Origin: Balanoglossus misakiensis
Taxonomy: Eukaryota > Hemichordata
DNA: 64,000 nucleotides
NCBI GenBank assembly: GCA_040954595.2
Contig: JBECUI020000040.1
Coordinates: forward strand, 55,026 to 119,025
Reading direction: 5' to 3'
Of the stretch, positions 1 to 9,709 are shown one piece after another. The notes under the pieces were generated by a model, which saw nothing but the letters and a program-made list of their open reading frames with translations, had not been told where the DNA came from and did not search any database. How positions within the stretch are numbered: the stretch's first letter is position 1; each line of letters starts with the position of its first letter. The position numbers were made by a program, and so were the translations under genes.

Positions 1-793
1 AAGAGTTGGACAGAAGCCAGGTCTGCCTGAGGAACGTAGCCAACGAGGCTGAGCATCTCCCCTCCTGCTTCCTTATTAAGGGAGAGATCCGCAACAAGGT
101 AGTCCCTTTTTTCTTCCAGCTTTTCTATGTACAGCTCCAGCATCTTTCTCTGGGAATAAAGGCCAGACAGGAAAACTTCTTCCTCTTTTATGGCCTGGTT
201 TAGATTTCTCTGCTGAGTCTGGAGATGTTCAAGGTTTTTTCGGGAAATGTCTTGCGGAATAAGCCCTTCAAGCTCCACCGGCTCCTCCCCTTCCCTTGTG
301 ATGAGCAGGAGGTGGACCACATTTCCTTCCTCACTTAGAAAATAGACGCAGTGGTCTTTAAATGCCTCTGGATCATACTTTCTTTTGGAGTGGGTCAGGA
401 AAGAAAAACGCAGGCCCTGGCCCTCCAGGACCTCCAGAAGTTGAGGATCAAAATCCCCCAGGGCAGTAAGGACTTTATGTCCTTGTTCAGGTTTTCCTTT
501 TCCGTGTGAAGATGGATAAGTTTCTGGAGGGAATCCGCGGCAGCCTGACAGAACTCATCCACATTGCTATAAGTTTTCACTTCAGTGGGAGGGGGGGGAG
601 TCTTGTGGTTGGCTAAGAACTGGAGGGTTTTCTTCAGGTTCTTGAGTTTCTCATCAAGTTCTTCTACTTCGGCACTAGGGTTGAGAGTCTGATTCGTCAA
701 ATGCATAACCCCAAGGCCCTGAAGACGGTCAAGGAACTCCCGCCGACTGCTGGCAAGAGCCAAGACCGAAAGCTTCTTCATCGGCTCTACCAT
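1..793 (-). CDS. atpI: V-type ATP synthase subunit I, 3' end beyond window, one frameshift
   Basis: N-terminal part of the a/I subunit, the membrane stator of V/A-type ATPases that couples the rotor ring to ion flow. The start at 793 overlaps the atpD stop (TGATG). The first 112 or so residues are the coiled-coil N-domain typical of the family (MKKLSVLALASSRREFLDRL at the start). The frame is lost near the C5 run at 455-459; adding one base there gives an open frame to position 1 that continues as coiled coil and contains an EEGNVVHLLLITREGEEPVEL segment. The membrane half lies outside the window. I read the break as a homopolymer sequencing error. Confidence 0.85.
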
Positions 794-1395
794 CAGGCTA
801 CCTCGACCCTTGCATTCTGCCGATTCTTGGTAATTTTCTGCCCAGCCTTTTCCAGGTTTTCAACGTCCTCCAGATAGCGTTTGATCTTCAAGATGGAGCC
901 GGAAAATTCAGGGATCTGTACTTTTTCATAAAGGTTTACCTTCTGGGTGGTTTTCTTCCGGGCATACTCCAGAAGTTCAATACGTTTCTTAGACACTTCT
1001 ATCTCTGCCGACATCTTCCCCAGTGTTTTGACCATGGCGATTCCCCAGGGCAGCCAGGCCGGAGAAAGAAATGCCGAATAAGGTCGAAGGTCATAAGTAA
1101 TCTCCCTCACTACAGGCACTTTGATCCCCGCAAGGTTATCTTCTTGCAAGGTTACTGACTGCAGTTGCAGTAGAGAATCGGGGAATTCCGCCCAGAGTCG
1201 ATTACTTTCTTGAATTTCTTCCAGTTTTTTTTCCAGGGTCTTTTTCAGGTCGTCAAGGAGATGTTTTTCCTTCTTGAGAATAACCCTGAGGTAGGCCTCC
1301 TTGCTTTTTAAGGTGGGTAAGGCGTTTTGCCGTATTTTGAGCCCCTTCTGAAGCATCTGTAGAGCCACCTTATTAAACTGGAACTTCAATGACAT
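793..1395 (-). CDS. atpD: V-type ATP synthase subunit D
   Basis: Subunit D forms the central rotor stalk of V/A-type ATPases and transmits rotation between the A3B3 head and the membrane ring. The 200-residue length is normal for the family. The N-terminus (FQFNKVALQMLQKGLKIR) and both ends are long charged helices expected to form the antiparallel coiled coil. It lies 3 nt downstream of atpB and overlaps atpI by one base, in the conserved spirochaete order E-DUF2764-A-B-D-I. Confidence 0.93.
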   Translation of the reverse strand: MSLKFQFNKVALQMLQKGLKIRQNALPTLKSKEAYLRVILKKEKHLLDDLKKTLEKKLEEIQESNRLWAEFPDSLLQLQSVTLQEDNLAGIKVPVVREITYDLRPYSAFLSPAWLPWGIAMVKTLGKMSAEIEVSKKRIELLEYARKKTTQKVNLYEKVQIPEFSGSILKIKRYLEDVENLEKAGQKITKNRQNARVEVA

Positions 1396-1398
1396 ATT

Positions 1399-2721
1399 TT
1401 ATTTCCCTTTCCAGTACTTGTCCATGATAGCTTTTTTCCCGGCAACCTCTTCCCGGGTAAAATGTCGACCTAAAAGCTCCCAGGCAAGGTCAAGCATGGC
1501 ATTGGGTTCCAGGTCTACGTCTATAGCTAAAAGTTGGTCGGAGTATTCCCTAGCAAAGGAGATGGACCGGTTATCGTAGTCGCTAAGGTCAAAACCGTTA
1601 TCCCGCTTGGTTTTGGCATCGGCGGCGTCAGAGTAAAGTCGTATAGCGGAATTCATGACAACCGAATGGTCTTCGCGGGTTTTTTTATTAATAACTAACT
1701 GTTTGAGCCTGGATAGGGAGCGGAAAGGGTCAACGATAACCTTCCCAATGTCCGTGTCGGTGCGCAGGAAAAGCTGCCCTTCTGTAATGTAACCCGTGTT
1801 GTCAGGGATAGCATGGGTAATGTCTCCGCCAGACAGGGTGGTCACAGCCACTATGGTTATAGAGCCTCCATTGGGAAACTGGACAGCCTTTTCGTAGAGT
1901 TTTGCCAGGTCGGAATACAGAGACCCGGGCATGGAGTCTTTTGATGGAATCTGGTCCATCTTGTTGGCAACTATGGCCAGGGCATCGGCGTAGAGAGTCA
2001 TATCGGTCAGAAGGACCAGGACCTTCTCATTTTTATCCACCGCAAAGTATTCGGCGGCGGTAAGGGCCATATCCGGGACCAAGAGGCGCTCCACAGGGGG
2101 ATTCTCGGTGGTGTTGATAAAGCTGATAATCTTGTCCATGGCTCCGGCATTTTCAAACAGATCTCGGAAGTACAGGTAGTCATCATTAGAGAGTCCCATG
2201 CCTCCTAAAATGATCTTGTCTGCCTCGGCCCTGAGGGCAACATTGGCCATCACCTCGTTGTAGGGCTGGTCCGGGTCGGCAAAGAAAGGAATCTTCTGCC
2301 CTCCTACCAGAGTGTTGTTCAGGTCTATTCCTGCTATGCCTGTGGTAATGAGCTGGGAAGGCTGCTGCCTGCGTACCGGGTTCACCGAGGGACCGGCGAT
2401 TATTCGTTCTTCACCTTCAATGTCTGGCCCTCCATCGATGGGCATGCCGTAGGCATTGAAGAAGCGCCCGGCAAGATCTTCTGAGACCTTCAGGACGGGG
2501 GGGCGACCCAGAAAGGTCACCTGAGCTTGGGTGCTAATGCCTTCGGTACCCACAAAAACTTGCAGGGTCACCTCGTCTTTTTGAATTTTGACCACCTGGG
2601 CCAGACGATCTTCCACAAAGGCCATTTCTTCATTCCCAATGCCTTCGGCGGTCAAGGAGCAGGTCGCCTTGGTAATTTTGTTGATTCTTGTATAGATTTT
2701 TCTAAACGCCTGACTCTGCAT
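1399..2721 (-). CDS. atpB: V-type ATP synthase subunit B (non-catalytic)
   Basis: Non-catalytic nucleotide-binding subunit of the A3B3 hexamer. It is 440 residues long and full length, with the beta-barrel N-domain, then NPVRRQQPSQLITTGIAGID leading into the nucleotide-binding fold. The P-loop is replaced by GGQKIPFFADPD, as usual in B subunits, and VLLTDMTLYADAL is conserved. The start overlaps the atpA stop as TGATG, so translation is probably coupled to atpA. Confidence 0.95.
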   Translation of the reverse strand: MQSQAFRKIYTRINKITKATCSLTAEGIGNEEMAFVEDRLAQVVKIQKDEVTLQVFVGTEGISTQAQVTFLGRPPVLKVSEDLAGRFFNAYGMPIDGGPDIEGEERIIAGPSVNPVRRQQPSQLITTGIAGIDLNNTLVGGQKIPFFADPDQPYNEVMANVALRAEADKIILGGMGLSNDDYLYFRDLFENAGAMDKIISFINTTENPPVERLLVPDMALTAAEYFAVDKNEKVLVLLTDMTLYADALAIVANKMDQIPSKDSMPGSLYSDLAKLYEKAVQFPNGGSITIVAVTTLSGGDITHAIPDNTGYITEGQLFLRTDTDIGKVIVDPFRSLSRLKQLVINKKTREDHSVVMNSAIRLYSDAADAKTKRDNGFDLSDYDNRSISFAREYSDQLLAIDVDLEPNAMLDLAWELLGRHFTREEVAGKKAIMDKYWKGK

Positions 2722-4475
2722 CAGGTTAGCCCTCCCTCTTGGAGAAGTTCCCGCAATTCCTTTTCAAAGTTTTGGAACCCTGTAGACTGAAATTCGCAGT
2801 AGTTCATCTGTCTTAAACAATCAATAACTCGCTTGAAGTAGGGTGATACCTCTTCAAAGCTATCAAAACGATACTCTCCGTCGCATACTTCTTTGACCAG
2901 TTCCAGGCTGTATTTCTGTCTCTCCAACCCGCAAAAACTATCAATGGGGTCAAAGGCATCCTGCTGAATCAGGCAGAAATCAATGACTTCGCCTTTCCAG
3001 AACTCCACATGGCTGGATACCGGAACCCCATCGTCCCCAAGAATATTAATCTGGTCCTGGGCCTCTCTTGCCCTAAGGAGAAGGTTCTTCAAGGTCAAAA
3101 CATTATCAACCCAGCTCTCCCCAGATCTCTTTTTAAGGTATTGACGAATTTCCGGGCTTGCTAAGTATTGGGAATAGCTTTCCAGGGGATCAACGGCAGG
3201 ATAGCGCTTGGAATCCGCTCGTTTCTGAGAGAGGGCGTAGAAGCATTGGGCAACCTTCTTGGTCGCTTCTGTTACCGGTTCTTTAAGATTACCCCCCGCC
3301 GGAGAGACGGTGCCCAGGAAGGTGAGAGAGCCAATTTCTCCATTATTCAACCGGACCACACCAGCTCGGGCATAAAAGTTCGCAATCACCGCCGATAAAT
3401 CCATGGGGAATGCATCGGGACCGGGGAGTTCTTCCAAACGGTTGGACATTTCCCTAAGGGCCTGAGCCCATCGGGAAGTGGAATCCGCCAGGAGCAGGAC
3501 ACGGCATCCCATCTGCCGGTAGTACTCTCCAATAGTCATGGCGGTGTAGACTGAGGCCTCCCGAGCCGCAACCGGCATGTTGGAAGTGTTGCAGATAATG
3601 GTGGTCCGCTCACTCAGTTTGCGGCCTGTGCGGGTATCCTCAAGTTTGGGAAACTCGGTAAAGATTTCCACCACTTCATTGGCCCTTTCTCCACAGGCAG
3701 CAAAGATAATAATATCCGCCGAGGCATTTTTGGAGATGGCATGCTGCAACACGGTCTTCCCACAGCCGAAGGGGCCAGGGATAAATCCAGTGCCCCCTTC
3801 GCCCAGAGGGTTAAAGGTATCAAGAATGCGGTAACCCGTTTCTAGGAGACTAAAGGGTCGGGGCTTCTCTTTATAGGCTTTAAGGGGAATTTTAATGGGC
3901 CAGCGCTGCACCATACTGACCGAGACCGTCTCCCCCCGATCGTTTTCCAATAAGCCTATCTCGTCCCGTATGGTCAATGTGGTTTCTGTGATAATCCGGA
4001 CAAGCCGCCAGCTGCCCTTAAGCTTGAAGGGCACCATGATTTTATGGGCCACCCAGTTTTCTTTTACTTCACCCAGCCAATCTCCGGCCACAACTATGTC
4101 TCCAGAACGGGCTAAGGGCTTAAAAATATAAGTCTTCTCTTCATCGAGGGGCGAGGTGTATTCTCCCCGCTTGAGGAAGATACCTTCCTTTTGATCCAAG
4201 TCGTTCTGCAGTCCATCGAAGTTTCTGGAGAGCAGACCCGGCCCCAGTTGAACCTCCAGCAAATCACCGGTAAATTCAACATCCAGGCCTATCTTGATTC
4301 CCCGAGTGCTTTCAAAGCACTGAAGGCTGAGCATCTTACCGTGAATTTTTATTACTTCAGCCATCAACCGTTCCTGCCCAGAAACGATATAGGCGATTTC
4401 GTTCTGGCACACAGGGCCAGAAACTTCAACGGTAATAAGGTTGGCGATTATGCCGCTTACCTTACCAGTGGTCAT
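2721..4475 (-). CDS. atpA: V-type ATP synthase subunit A (catalytic)
   Basis: Catalytic subunit of the V/A-type ATPase, hydrolysing or synthesising ATP at the A3B3 head on the cytoplasmic face. It is 584 residues, full length. The Walker A motif GPFGCGKT is at residues 234-241. The family-specific bulge domain precedes it (residues about 110-190), and VLLLADSTSRWAQALREMS is the conserved Walker B/arginine region. The ATG at 4475 overlaps the DUF2764 stop (ATGA). Whether the enzyme pumps protons or sodium cannot be told without the K subunit, which is outside the window. Confidence 0.96.
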   Translation of the reverse strand: MTTGKVSGIIANLITVEVSGPVCQNEIAYIVSGQERLMAEVIKIHGKMLSLQCFESTRGIKIGLDVEFTGDLLEVQLGPGLLSRNFDGLQNDLDQKEGIFLKRGEYTSPLDEEKTYIFKPLARSGDIVVAGDWLGEVKENWVAHKIMVPFKLKGSWRLVRIITETTLTIRDEIGLLENDRGETVSVSMVQRWPIKIPLKAYKEKPRPFSLLETGYRILDTFNPLGEGGTGFIPGPFGCGKTVLQHAISKNASADIIIFAACGERANEVVEIFTEFPKLEDTRTGRKLSERTTIICNTSNMPVAAREASVYTAMTIGEYYRQMGCRVLLLADSTSRWAQALREMSNRLEELPGPDAFPMDLSAVIANFYARAGVVRLNNGEIGSLTFLGTVSPAGGNLKEPVTEATKKVAQCFYALSQKRADSKRYPAVDPLESYSQYLASPEIRQYLKKRSGESWVDNVLTLKNLLLRAREAQDQINILGDDGVPVSSHVEFWKGEVIDFCLIQQDAFDPIDSFCGLERQKYSLELVKEVCDGEYRFDSFEEVSPYFKRVIDCLRQMNYCEFQSTGFQNFEKELRELLQEGGLT

Positions 4476-5275
4476 AGGCGTTCCTTTACTTGGCTTATCA
4501 GATTGTCTAGTTTTTGCTTACCTTCCTGGGGATCCAGAGCAAGCCATCTTTCTATGGAATGGATCTTCAGGGCATAGGAAAAGACAGCTTCTTTGGAAAA
4601 GTAATGATAATCTATGGTTTCGTCGAGCCACGTCCAACGGATTTCATCAATTTTTTTTTCGATTTCTATGGGAGTAGCCCTGGCAAAAAGTTCTAGTAGG
4701 GGTTCAAAGATACCGATTTCACCAGCAAGGCCAAAATCCAGAGCCGTATTTGTGCCTAACTGCTCACAAAAATAATCCCCAGGAATGAGTTCCTTCGTAT
4801 AGCTCTGTCCTAAAACCCGGTGAGAAAGGGCCAGACAGAGGTTTCGACACCGACATTCAAAAAGCAGATAGTCTTTGACAAAAGCTCTGGCAAATTCATT
4901 TAGCCCCTCGTAGAGCAGCAGCAGCAGTTGGTCCCTGGGGGTAGTAAGCATTCCCTTGAGGTTTTCATCTGACTCCTCACGACTCTGGAGATAATCGGCC
5001 ATAAAGGGAAACAGGAGATCGGTGTCCTTGAGTCCCTCAAGAAGTGTCTCTTCATTGTAGTAGGAAGGGCGAATAAAAGAACTATCACCGTGCAGACAAC
5101 CCAGAAGATTATCTACATCGTTAAAGATAAAGCATCGACCCAACTCATCCCGATGGGCTGGTTTTAATTCTTCGGCGCAGAAGTCAAAAAAAGAAGGATA
5201 GGGATGCTTGCTTTCACTATCGGCTCTCAGGAGTTCTGGAAGGCTGGCAATAAGGTAGTGATATTCTTGTTTCAA
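4472..5275 (-). CDS. DUF2764 family protein of the V-ATPase operon
   Basis: This 267-residue protein lies between subunits E and A, the same place as the uncharacterised DUF2764 protein in Borrelia, Treponema and Chlamydia operons. The N-terminus YHYLIASLPEL is typical of that family. The sequence is predicted all-helical with many acidic residues, without signal peptide or membrane segment. By position and length it may replace subunit C, which is not annotated in these operons, but that is inference. It overlaps atpA by 4 nt and follows atpE by 3 nt. Confidence 0.8.
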   Translation of the reverse strand: MKQEYHYLIASLPELLRADSESKHPYPSFFDFCAEELKPAHRDELGRCFIFNDVDNLLGCLHGDSSFIRPSYYNEETLLEGLKDTDLLFPFMADYLQSREESDENLKGMLTTPRDQLLLLLYEGLNEFARAFVKDYLLFECRCRNLCLALSHRVLGQSYTKELIPGDYFCEQLGTNTALDFGLAGEIGIFEPLLELFARATPIEIEKKIDEIRWTWLDETIDYHYFSKEAVFSYALKIHSIERWLALDPQEGKQKLDNLISQVKERL

Positions 5276-5278
5276 AAC

Positions 5279-5908
5279 TTAGTTCTCAGTAAAGAGTAGG
5301 GCCTGAATTGTTTCTTTCACAAAGGATTTAAAGTACTCCTCAAAATCCTTATCACTGAAATTCAACTTGAAGGAACCGTTCTTGGCTTCCAGGGTGAAAC
5401 CATTGGACATACGCCCTTCGAAACGCAACTCCAAGCCCTTCATCAGAGGCACAGCCAAGGCATTTTGCAGATAGTCTGCAAACTCCTCCCGCTTGGTATG
5501 GCTGAGCACAACTCTGATATCCGGAGATTTTTCCATATTGTCCCAATGCGAAACTAAGTCTGCAATGAGCTTCTGCAGAAACTCCTTGTCGTCTAAGGCC
5601 ACATTCAGTCTACGGCTTAAGATATCGTTAGCTAGTAGGTTCAACAAACGCTGCTTAAAGGCGCTCAATGCCTGCCTAGATGCCAGGGCAAGTTCGGACT
5701 TCCCCTGGCTTAGCAGTTTAGCAGCTGTTTTACGACCTTGACCAATAAGGGCTTGGGATTGTTTTTCAGCCTCAGAAAGGATATCCCTTCTCTGTTTCTC
5801 AGCCTCTTCCAAGATGGCTTGACCCTTAACCTCGGCTTTCTCAACACCTTCTCGGTAAAGCTTTTCTGTTAGTTCCCTTATCTTTTGATTCATTAAAATC
5901 TCACTCAC
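5279..5908 (-). CDS. atpE: V-type ATP synthase subunit E
   Basis: Peripheral-stalk subunit of the V/A-type ATPase. It has 209 residues: a long N-terminal helix rich in Glu, Lys, Ala and Gln (about residues 10-85, right-handed coiled-coil type) and a globular C-domain. It is the first gene of the operon in this window. The frame can start at GTG 5908 or ATG 5893; the GTG is preceded by GGGAG only a few bases upstream, so the start is uncertain. The 260-nt intergenic region to the divergent ktrB gene should carry the promoters of both. Confidence 0.88.
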   Translation of the reverse strand: MSEILMNQKIRELTEKLYREGVEKAEVKGQAILEEAEKQRRDILSEAEKQSQALIGQGRKTAAKLLSQGKSELALASRQALSAFKQRLLNLLANDILSRRLNVALDDKEFLQKLIADLVSHWDNMEKSPDIRVVLSHTKREEFADYLQNALAVPLMKGLELRFEGRMSNGFTLEAKNGSFKLNFSDKDFEEYFKSFVKETIQALLFTEN

Positions 5909-6168
5909 TCCCAGCTGTATGCATATGATTTATATGGTACACACTACTTAGAGGATACTACCATAGGAGAAATTTAGCAAGGCATTTTATTTTCCATGTC
6001 CATTGGCTGCCCTCTCAAGCTCATGAGGAATATGGTGAGGAGAGTATCTCTAAGTTAGATTCAGGGATTCTCATTTTTGAGCTCAGTGTAATGGATGTGT
6101 CACCTGGGATGTGTAAGCTTTCGGCAACTAGTATATTGAGGACACATTAGCTATATTCTATATCGAAG

Positions 6169-7509
6169 ATGAAAAACCGCCATTTCTTATCTTTCGAACG
6201 CCTGATACTCTATTCTTACTTCTTGGGACTCATTTTTTTGGGCACCCTGCTCTTGGCCCTACCTGCCTCCTGGGGAGGGGAAAAGGAGGAGCTAAAGTTT
6301 ATAGATGCCTTTTTTATCGCCGTTTCGGCTGTCTGCGTCACGGGCTTGGTCTCTGTAGATACCTCGTCCTGGTCTTCCCTGGGGCAAATCGTTATTCTTG
6401 TTCTTATTCAGGCTGGAGGGCTGGGAATAGTAACTTTCAGTGTGCTCTATGTGATTCTTCCCAGAATGCGGGTTTCTTTAAGGAATTCAAAATTGATTCG
6501 CGAGTCCTTTACTCCAACCTTGGAAGTCAATCCAAAAACCATTATCCGCTCCATTCTGACCACAACTCTGCTAATGGAAGGCATTGGAGCTGCGATTCTT
6601 GCCTGGGGCTTTGCCCGAACAGGGAGCAGCCGCCCCATAGTCAACGGAATATTCCATGCCGTTTCCGCCTTTTCCAACGCTGGCTTTTCTCGGTTTGATG
6701 ACAGTTTTGTTTCTTATAGAGACAACGTTCTTGTGAATGTGACTCTTATGGTGCTGATTGTTGCAGGCGGTCTTGGGTTTATTGTCATTCGAGATATCCG
6801 CAGAAAAATTTTTGACTTTCGACGCCCTCTACTCTTACAAACCCGCCTGATGCTTCTGGCCCTGCCCCTCCTGATTCTGGGAGGAGGCCTGGTTTACTTT
6901 ATTTTTGAATCATCGGCGGCCTTTGCCGACATGCCCCTGGGACAAGGCATCCTTGCCGCCTTATTCCAATCTGTTACCACCAGAACCGCTGGCTTTAATA
7001 CCGTTGATCAGGCAAGTTTTTCCACAGCCTCCCGGTTCCTCACGATTCTGTTCATGCTGATTGGAGGCGGTTCAGGTTCTACCGCAGGAGGGCTCAAAGT
7101 ATCCACAGTTTGTGTACTTCTTCTGGTGCTTTTTAAGGGCCTTAACAATAGGCGGGAAATTCATGTCCTGCATCGCCGTCTGGTTGCCCAGGACATTCAC
7201 CGAGCCCTGCTTTTCTTCATGCGGGCAATGTTGATTCTGGGTCTCAGTGTTTTTGCCCTGATAATTCTGGAGCCTCCAGAGCTAACAGGCTTTTCTTTTA
7301 TGGAACTTTTTTTTGAATCCGTTTCCGCCCTGGGAACTGTGGGGCTTTCTCTAGGAATTACAGCACAGCTTTCCGTGATGGGAAAGATTGTTCTAGCCGC
7401 CACCATGTTCAGCGGTCGGGTGGGGCTTTTTTCCCTAGCTATAAGCGTCTGGCAAGACAGGACGGAAAGATTGATTGAATACTCCCGAGGGGAGGTACTT
7501 ATTGGATGA
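6169..7509 (+). CDS. ktrB: Ktr/Trk-type potassium uptake channel subunit
   Basis: Membrane subunit of a potassium (or K+/Na+) symporter of the TrkH/KtrB superfamily. It has 446 residues, close to KtrB rather than to the longer TrkH. It shows about eight to ten hydrophobic segments and the repeated selectivity-filter type loops AVSAVCVTGL, AVSAFSNAGF, TTRTAGFNTV and SVSALGTVGLS, one in each of the four M1-P-M2 repeats. The segment GGGSGSTAGGLKVST is the conserved gating-loop region. It overlaps the RCK-protein gene by 4 nt, so the two form one operon. The choice of KtrB over TrkH rests on length. Confidence 0.92.
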   Translation: MKNRHFLSFERLILYSYFLGLIFLGTLLLALPASWGGEKEELKFIDAFFIAVSAVCVTGLVSVDTSSWSSLGQIVILVLIQAGGLGIVTFSVLYVILPRMRVSLRNSKLIRESFTPTLEVNPKTIIRSILTTTLLMEGIGAAILAWGFARTGSSRPIVNGIFHAVSAFSNAGFSRFDDSFVSYRDNVLVNVTLMVLIVAGGLGFIVIRDIRRKIFDFRRPLLLQTRLMLLALPLLILGGGLVYFIFESSAAFADMPLGQGILAALFQSVTTRTAGFNTVDQASFSTASRFLTILFMLIGGGSGSTAGGLKVSTVCVLLLVLFKGLNNRREIHVLHRRLVAQDIHRALLFFMRAMLILGLSVFALIILEPPELTGFSFMELFFESVSALGTVGLSLGITAQLSVMGKIVLAATMFSGRVGLFSLAISVWQDRTERLIEYSRGEVLIG

Positions 7510-8243
7510 AACAGTATGCCATTATTGGTGCTAGTACTTTTGGTAAGAGAATTCTTGAGGAACTGATTATTCTGGATTGCGAGATTATTTTAATCGATAA
7601 AGATCAGGAACTCATCGATTTTTATAAAAACGAGGTCACTGCTGCCTATATAGCCAACGTGCTTAACGAGGACACCATCAATAAACTTATTCCACCGGAT
7701 ATCGATGCAGCGGTGGTGGATTTGGGAACCCAGATAGAAGCTTCCATTTTGGTAACTCGATACCTCCAGGATTTAGGAATCAAGAGCATCATTGTCAAGG
7801 CAGAAACAGACCAACACGGAAAAATCCTGGAGATGGTGGGGGCAACCTTTGTGGTTTTCCCCAATTTAGAGGCTGCCAAGAGGGTAACTCCCCTGCTGGT
7901 TTCCGACCTACTCCTTAATTATCTGCCCATAAGTGGAGGGTTGATTATTGCTGAAACGGGTGTCCCTCCCCGATACATAGGCAAAAATCTCGTCGAATCC
8001 CAGCTAAGGCAGTTGCAAAAAATCAACTTGGTGGCCATACGACAAGGCGGTTCTGGGGATTACACGTACTCTTCCCCGACCTATCGTCTGAAAAAAGAAG
8101 ATATTCTTCTTATTGCTGGCAAGGAAAAGGATGTTTTTGTCTTTGCAGGAAAGGATATCCAAGAACGCTCCAAGGGGCTAGGAGATATTTTCCGGAAGCT
8201 TCTGACTGTTCCGGGCAGAATAAAAGATAAAGAGCAACAATGA
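7506..8243 (+). CDS. ktrA: Ktr/Trk potassium uptake regulatory subunit (RCK)
   Basis: Cytoplasmic regulatory ring subunit that gates the channel encoded just upstream in response to nucleotides. It has 245 residues. The RCK_N Rossmann fold has the nucleotide loop GASTFGKRI near residue 8 and the acidic end of beta-2 (LIDKD). A RCK_C/TrkA_C domain follows, including ALVAIRQGG-like text around residue 175 and the hydrophobic LLIAG strand. With a single RCK_N it is KtrA-like, not the double-domain TrkA. It is translationally coupled to ktrB by a 4-nt overlap. Confidence 0.92.
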   Translation: MKQYAIIGASTFGKRILEELIILDCEIILIDKDQELIDFYKNEVTAAYIANVLNEDTINKLIPPDIDAAVVDLGTQIEASILVTRYLQDLGIKSIIVKAETDQHGKILEMVGATFVVFPNLEAAKRVTPLLVSDLLLNYLPISGGLIIAETGVPPRYIGKNLVESQLRQLQKINLVAIRQGGSGDYTYSSPTYRLKKEDILLIAGKEKDVFVFAGKDIQERSKGLGDIFRKLLTVPGRIKDKEQQ

Positions 8244-8899
8244 TGAGAAAGAGTCGTTATGAGCTAAAGAAGTGTCTGATTTAACTTATGAGTCGAGAAA
8301 TGACACTTAACCCTCTGCGATGCTGAGTACCTGGGATTACAGGGAAGCAAAGAGGGCCCTCGCAAAACTTACTTAAGGGCCTAAGTAAAAAAATCAGGTA
8401 AGGAATTCTGCATTTTTTTCTTATTTATCCATAGTTCCTGTTGTTATTTTTTACTCACTATTATTTTTGTTATGTTTGTTCAGACAAATACATTTCAGGG
8501 AAGCTATTTTTTAGATCATTGCCTCACAAGAACCTGCTGTACTCCAAAGTTATTGACATTCGATTCGATAAGGCTGCCCATGGCCTTAAGGCCGTCTTTT
8601 CCAGAACCAGGAAGTGTCCTCCCAAGAGAGAATTCCAGAAGAAAAGTTTATTAAAATCGGAAAGATTGCTGTTGACAAGAATGCATTGCCAGAGATAATA
8701 CTTTCCTAGAATAAACATAATAAAACGTGTATCAATGAAGTACGGTCTCAATATTCTTAATGTTCCTGCGGATTTACAGCAAGTTAAGCGAACCATTATA
8801 GTTATTGAGGTTATTATCAAAATAAGAAAAACTACAAAACCGTGTGGTTAAAGTACTCAAGGCAAACTTCTGAAATCCATAACGTATGAGGAGTGTACA
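8244..8899 (+). other. Gene-free stretch between ktrA and iolB
   Basis: About 650 nt without a recognisable gene. Short open frames (up to 98 codons) have no family resemblance I can see. Bases 8265-8290, read on the minus strand, resemble the IS481-type end at about 12220-12245 (a shared ATCnGACACTTCTT-like core), so this may be an IS scar. The iolB ribosome binding site (GAGGAG) is at the right end. No operator or riboswitch is evident. Confidence 0.4.
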
Positions 8900-9709
8900 A
8901 TGGTCAAACATAAACTTTCAGAGTACCAAAATGGCATGAATCTCCTTGTTTCCGAAGCTTCGGAGAGTGATAGGTCAATGTTGGATTTTGGTATTATAAA
9001 ACTCAATGAAGGAACAGTTTGGGAAGATGATTCCGATAGAGAACGGGCCCTGCTTCTGATTAGGGGCACTGTGACCTTTCACTGGGAAGGAACAACACGA
9101 GAGGCCACCCGTATCTCCTGTTTTGATGAACCCCCGGAGGTCCTGCAGGTACCGGAAAAAATGAGGGTAAGGTTGACAGGAGGCCCTGGAGGGGCAGAAC
9201 TCGGTTATGAAGCCTGCCTTAACACAACAAACTTTGCCCCCCGTTACTATGCCAAAACGGATATTCATAAGGAAATCTTTGGTGCCGGGGCCTGGGGTGG
9301 CACCTCGATCAGAACCGTACGGACAGTTTTCGATGGAGAAAAAATGAAATCTTCCGGCATGGTGCTGGGAGAGGTCATCAATCATCCAGGGAAATGGTCC
9401 AGCTATCCTCCTCATGATCATCCGCATCCAGAAATCTACCATTACCGGTTCCTTCCTTCTCAAGGTTTTGGGGTTTCCCTGCTGGAAGACGATGCTCACC
9501 TGATAAAAGACGGCAGCACCAGTCTAATCAGTCCCAACAAGACACATTCCCAGGTCTCCGCCCCAGGCTATGCCATGTATTATATTTGGATGATTCCACA
9601 CCTCCCGGGAAATCGCTGGTTTCCCACAAACCGTTACTTCAGGAAGGAACACCAGTGGCTTCTGCATAAGGATGTACAAATCTGGCCAGAACTTTCAAAA
9701 AATTCATGA
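8900..9709 (+). CDS. iolB: 5-deoxy-glucuronate isomerase
   Basis: IolB converts 5-deoxy-glucuronate to 2-deoxy-5-keto-gluconate in myo-inositol catabolism. It has 269 residues, normal for the KduI/IolB cupin family. The metal-binding cluster HDHPHPE (about residues 174-180) is present with a following Tyr-rich YHYRF stretch, and the C-terminal PGNRWFPTNRYFRKEH block is typical. GAGGAG precedes the ATG by 8 nt. The stop overlaps the iolD-type start (ATGA). The gene looks intact although the next genes in the pathway are broken. Confidence 0.93.
   Translation: MVKHKLSEYQNGMNLLVSEASESDRSMLDFGIIKLNEGTVWEDDSDRERALLLIRGTVTFHWEGTTREATRISCFDEPPEVLQVPEKMRVRLTGGPGGAELGYEACLNTTNFAPRYYAKTDIHKEIFGAGAWGGTSIRTVRTVFDGEKMKSSGMVLGEVINHPGKWSSYPPHDHPHPEIYHYRFLPSQGFGVSLLEDDAHLIKDGSTSLISPNKTHSQVSAPGYAMYYIWMIPHLPGNRWFPTNRYFRKEHQWLLHKDVQIWPELSKNS

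Noticed and set aside
8441-8820. Possible regulator gene upstream of iolB (85- and 98-codon frames)
   Set aside because: Neither strand shows a helix-turn-helix, LacI, DeoR or GntR pattern; frames are short and overlap each other.
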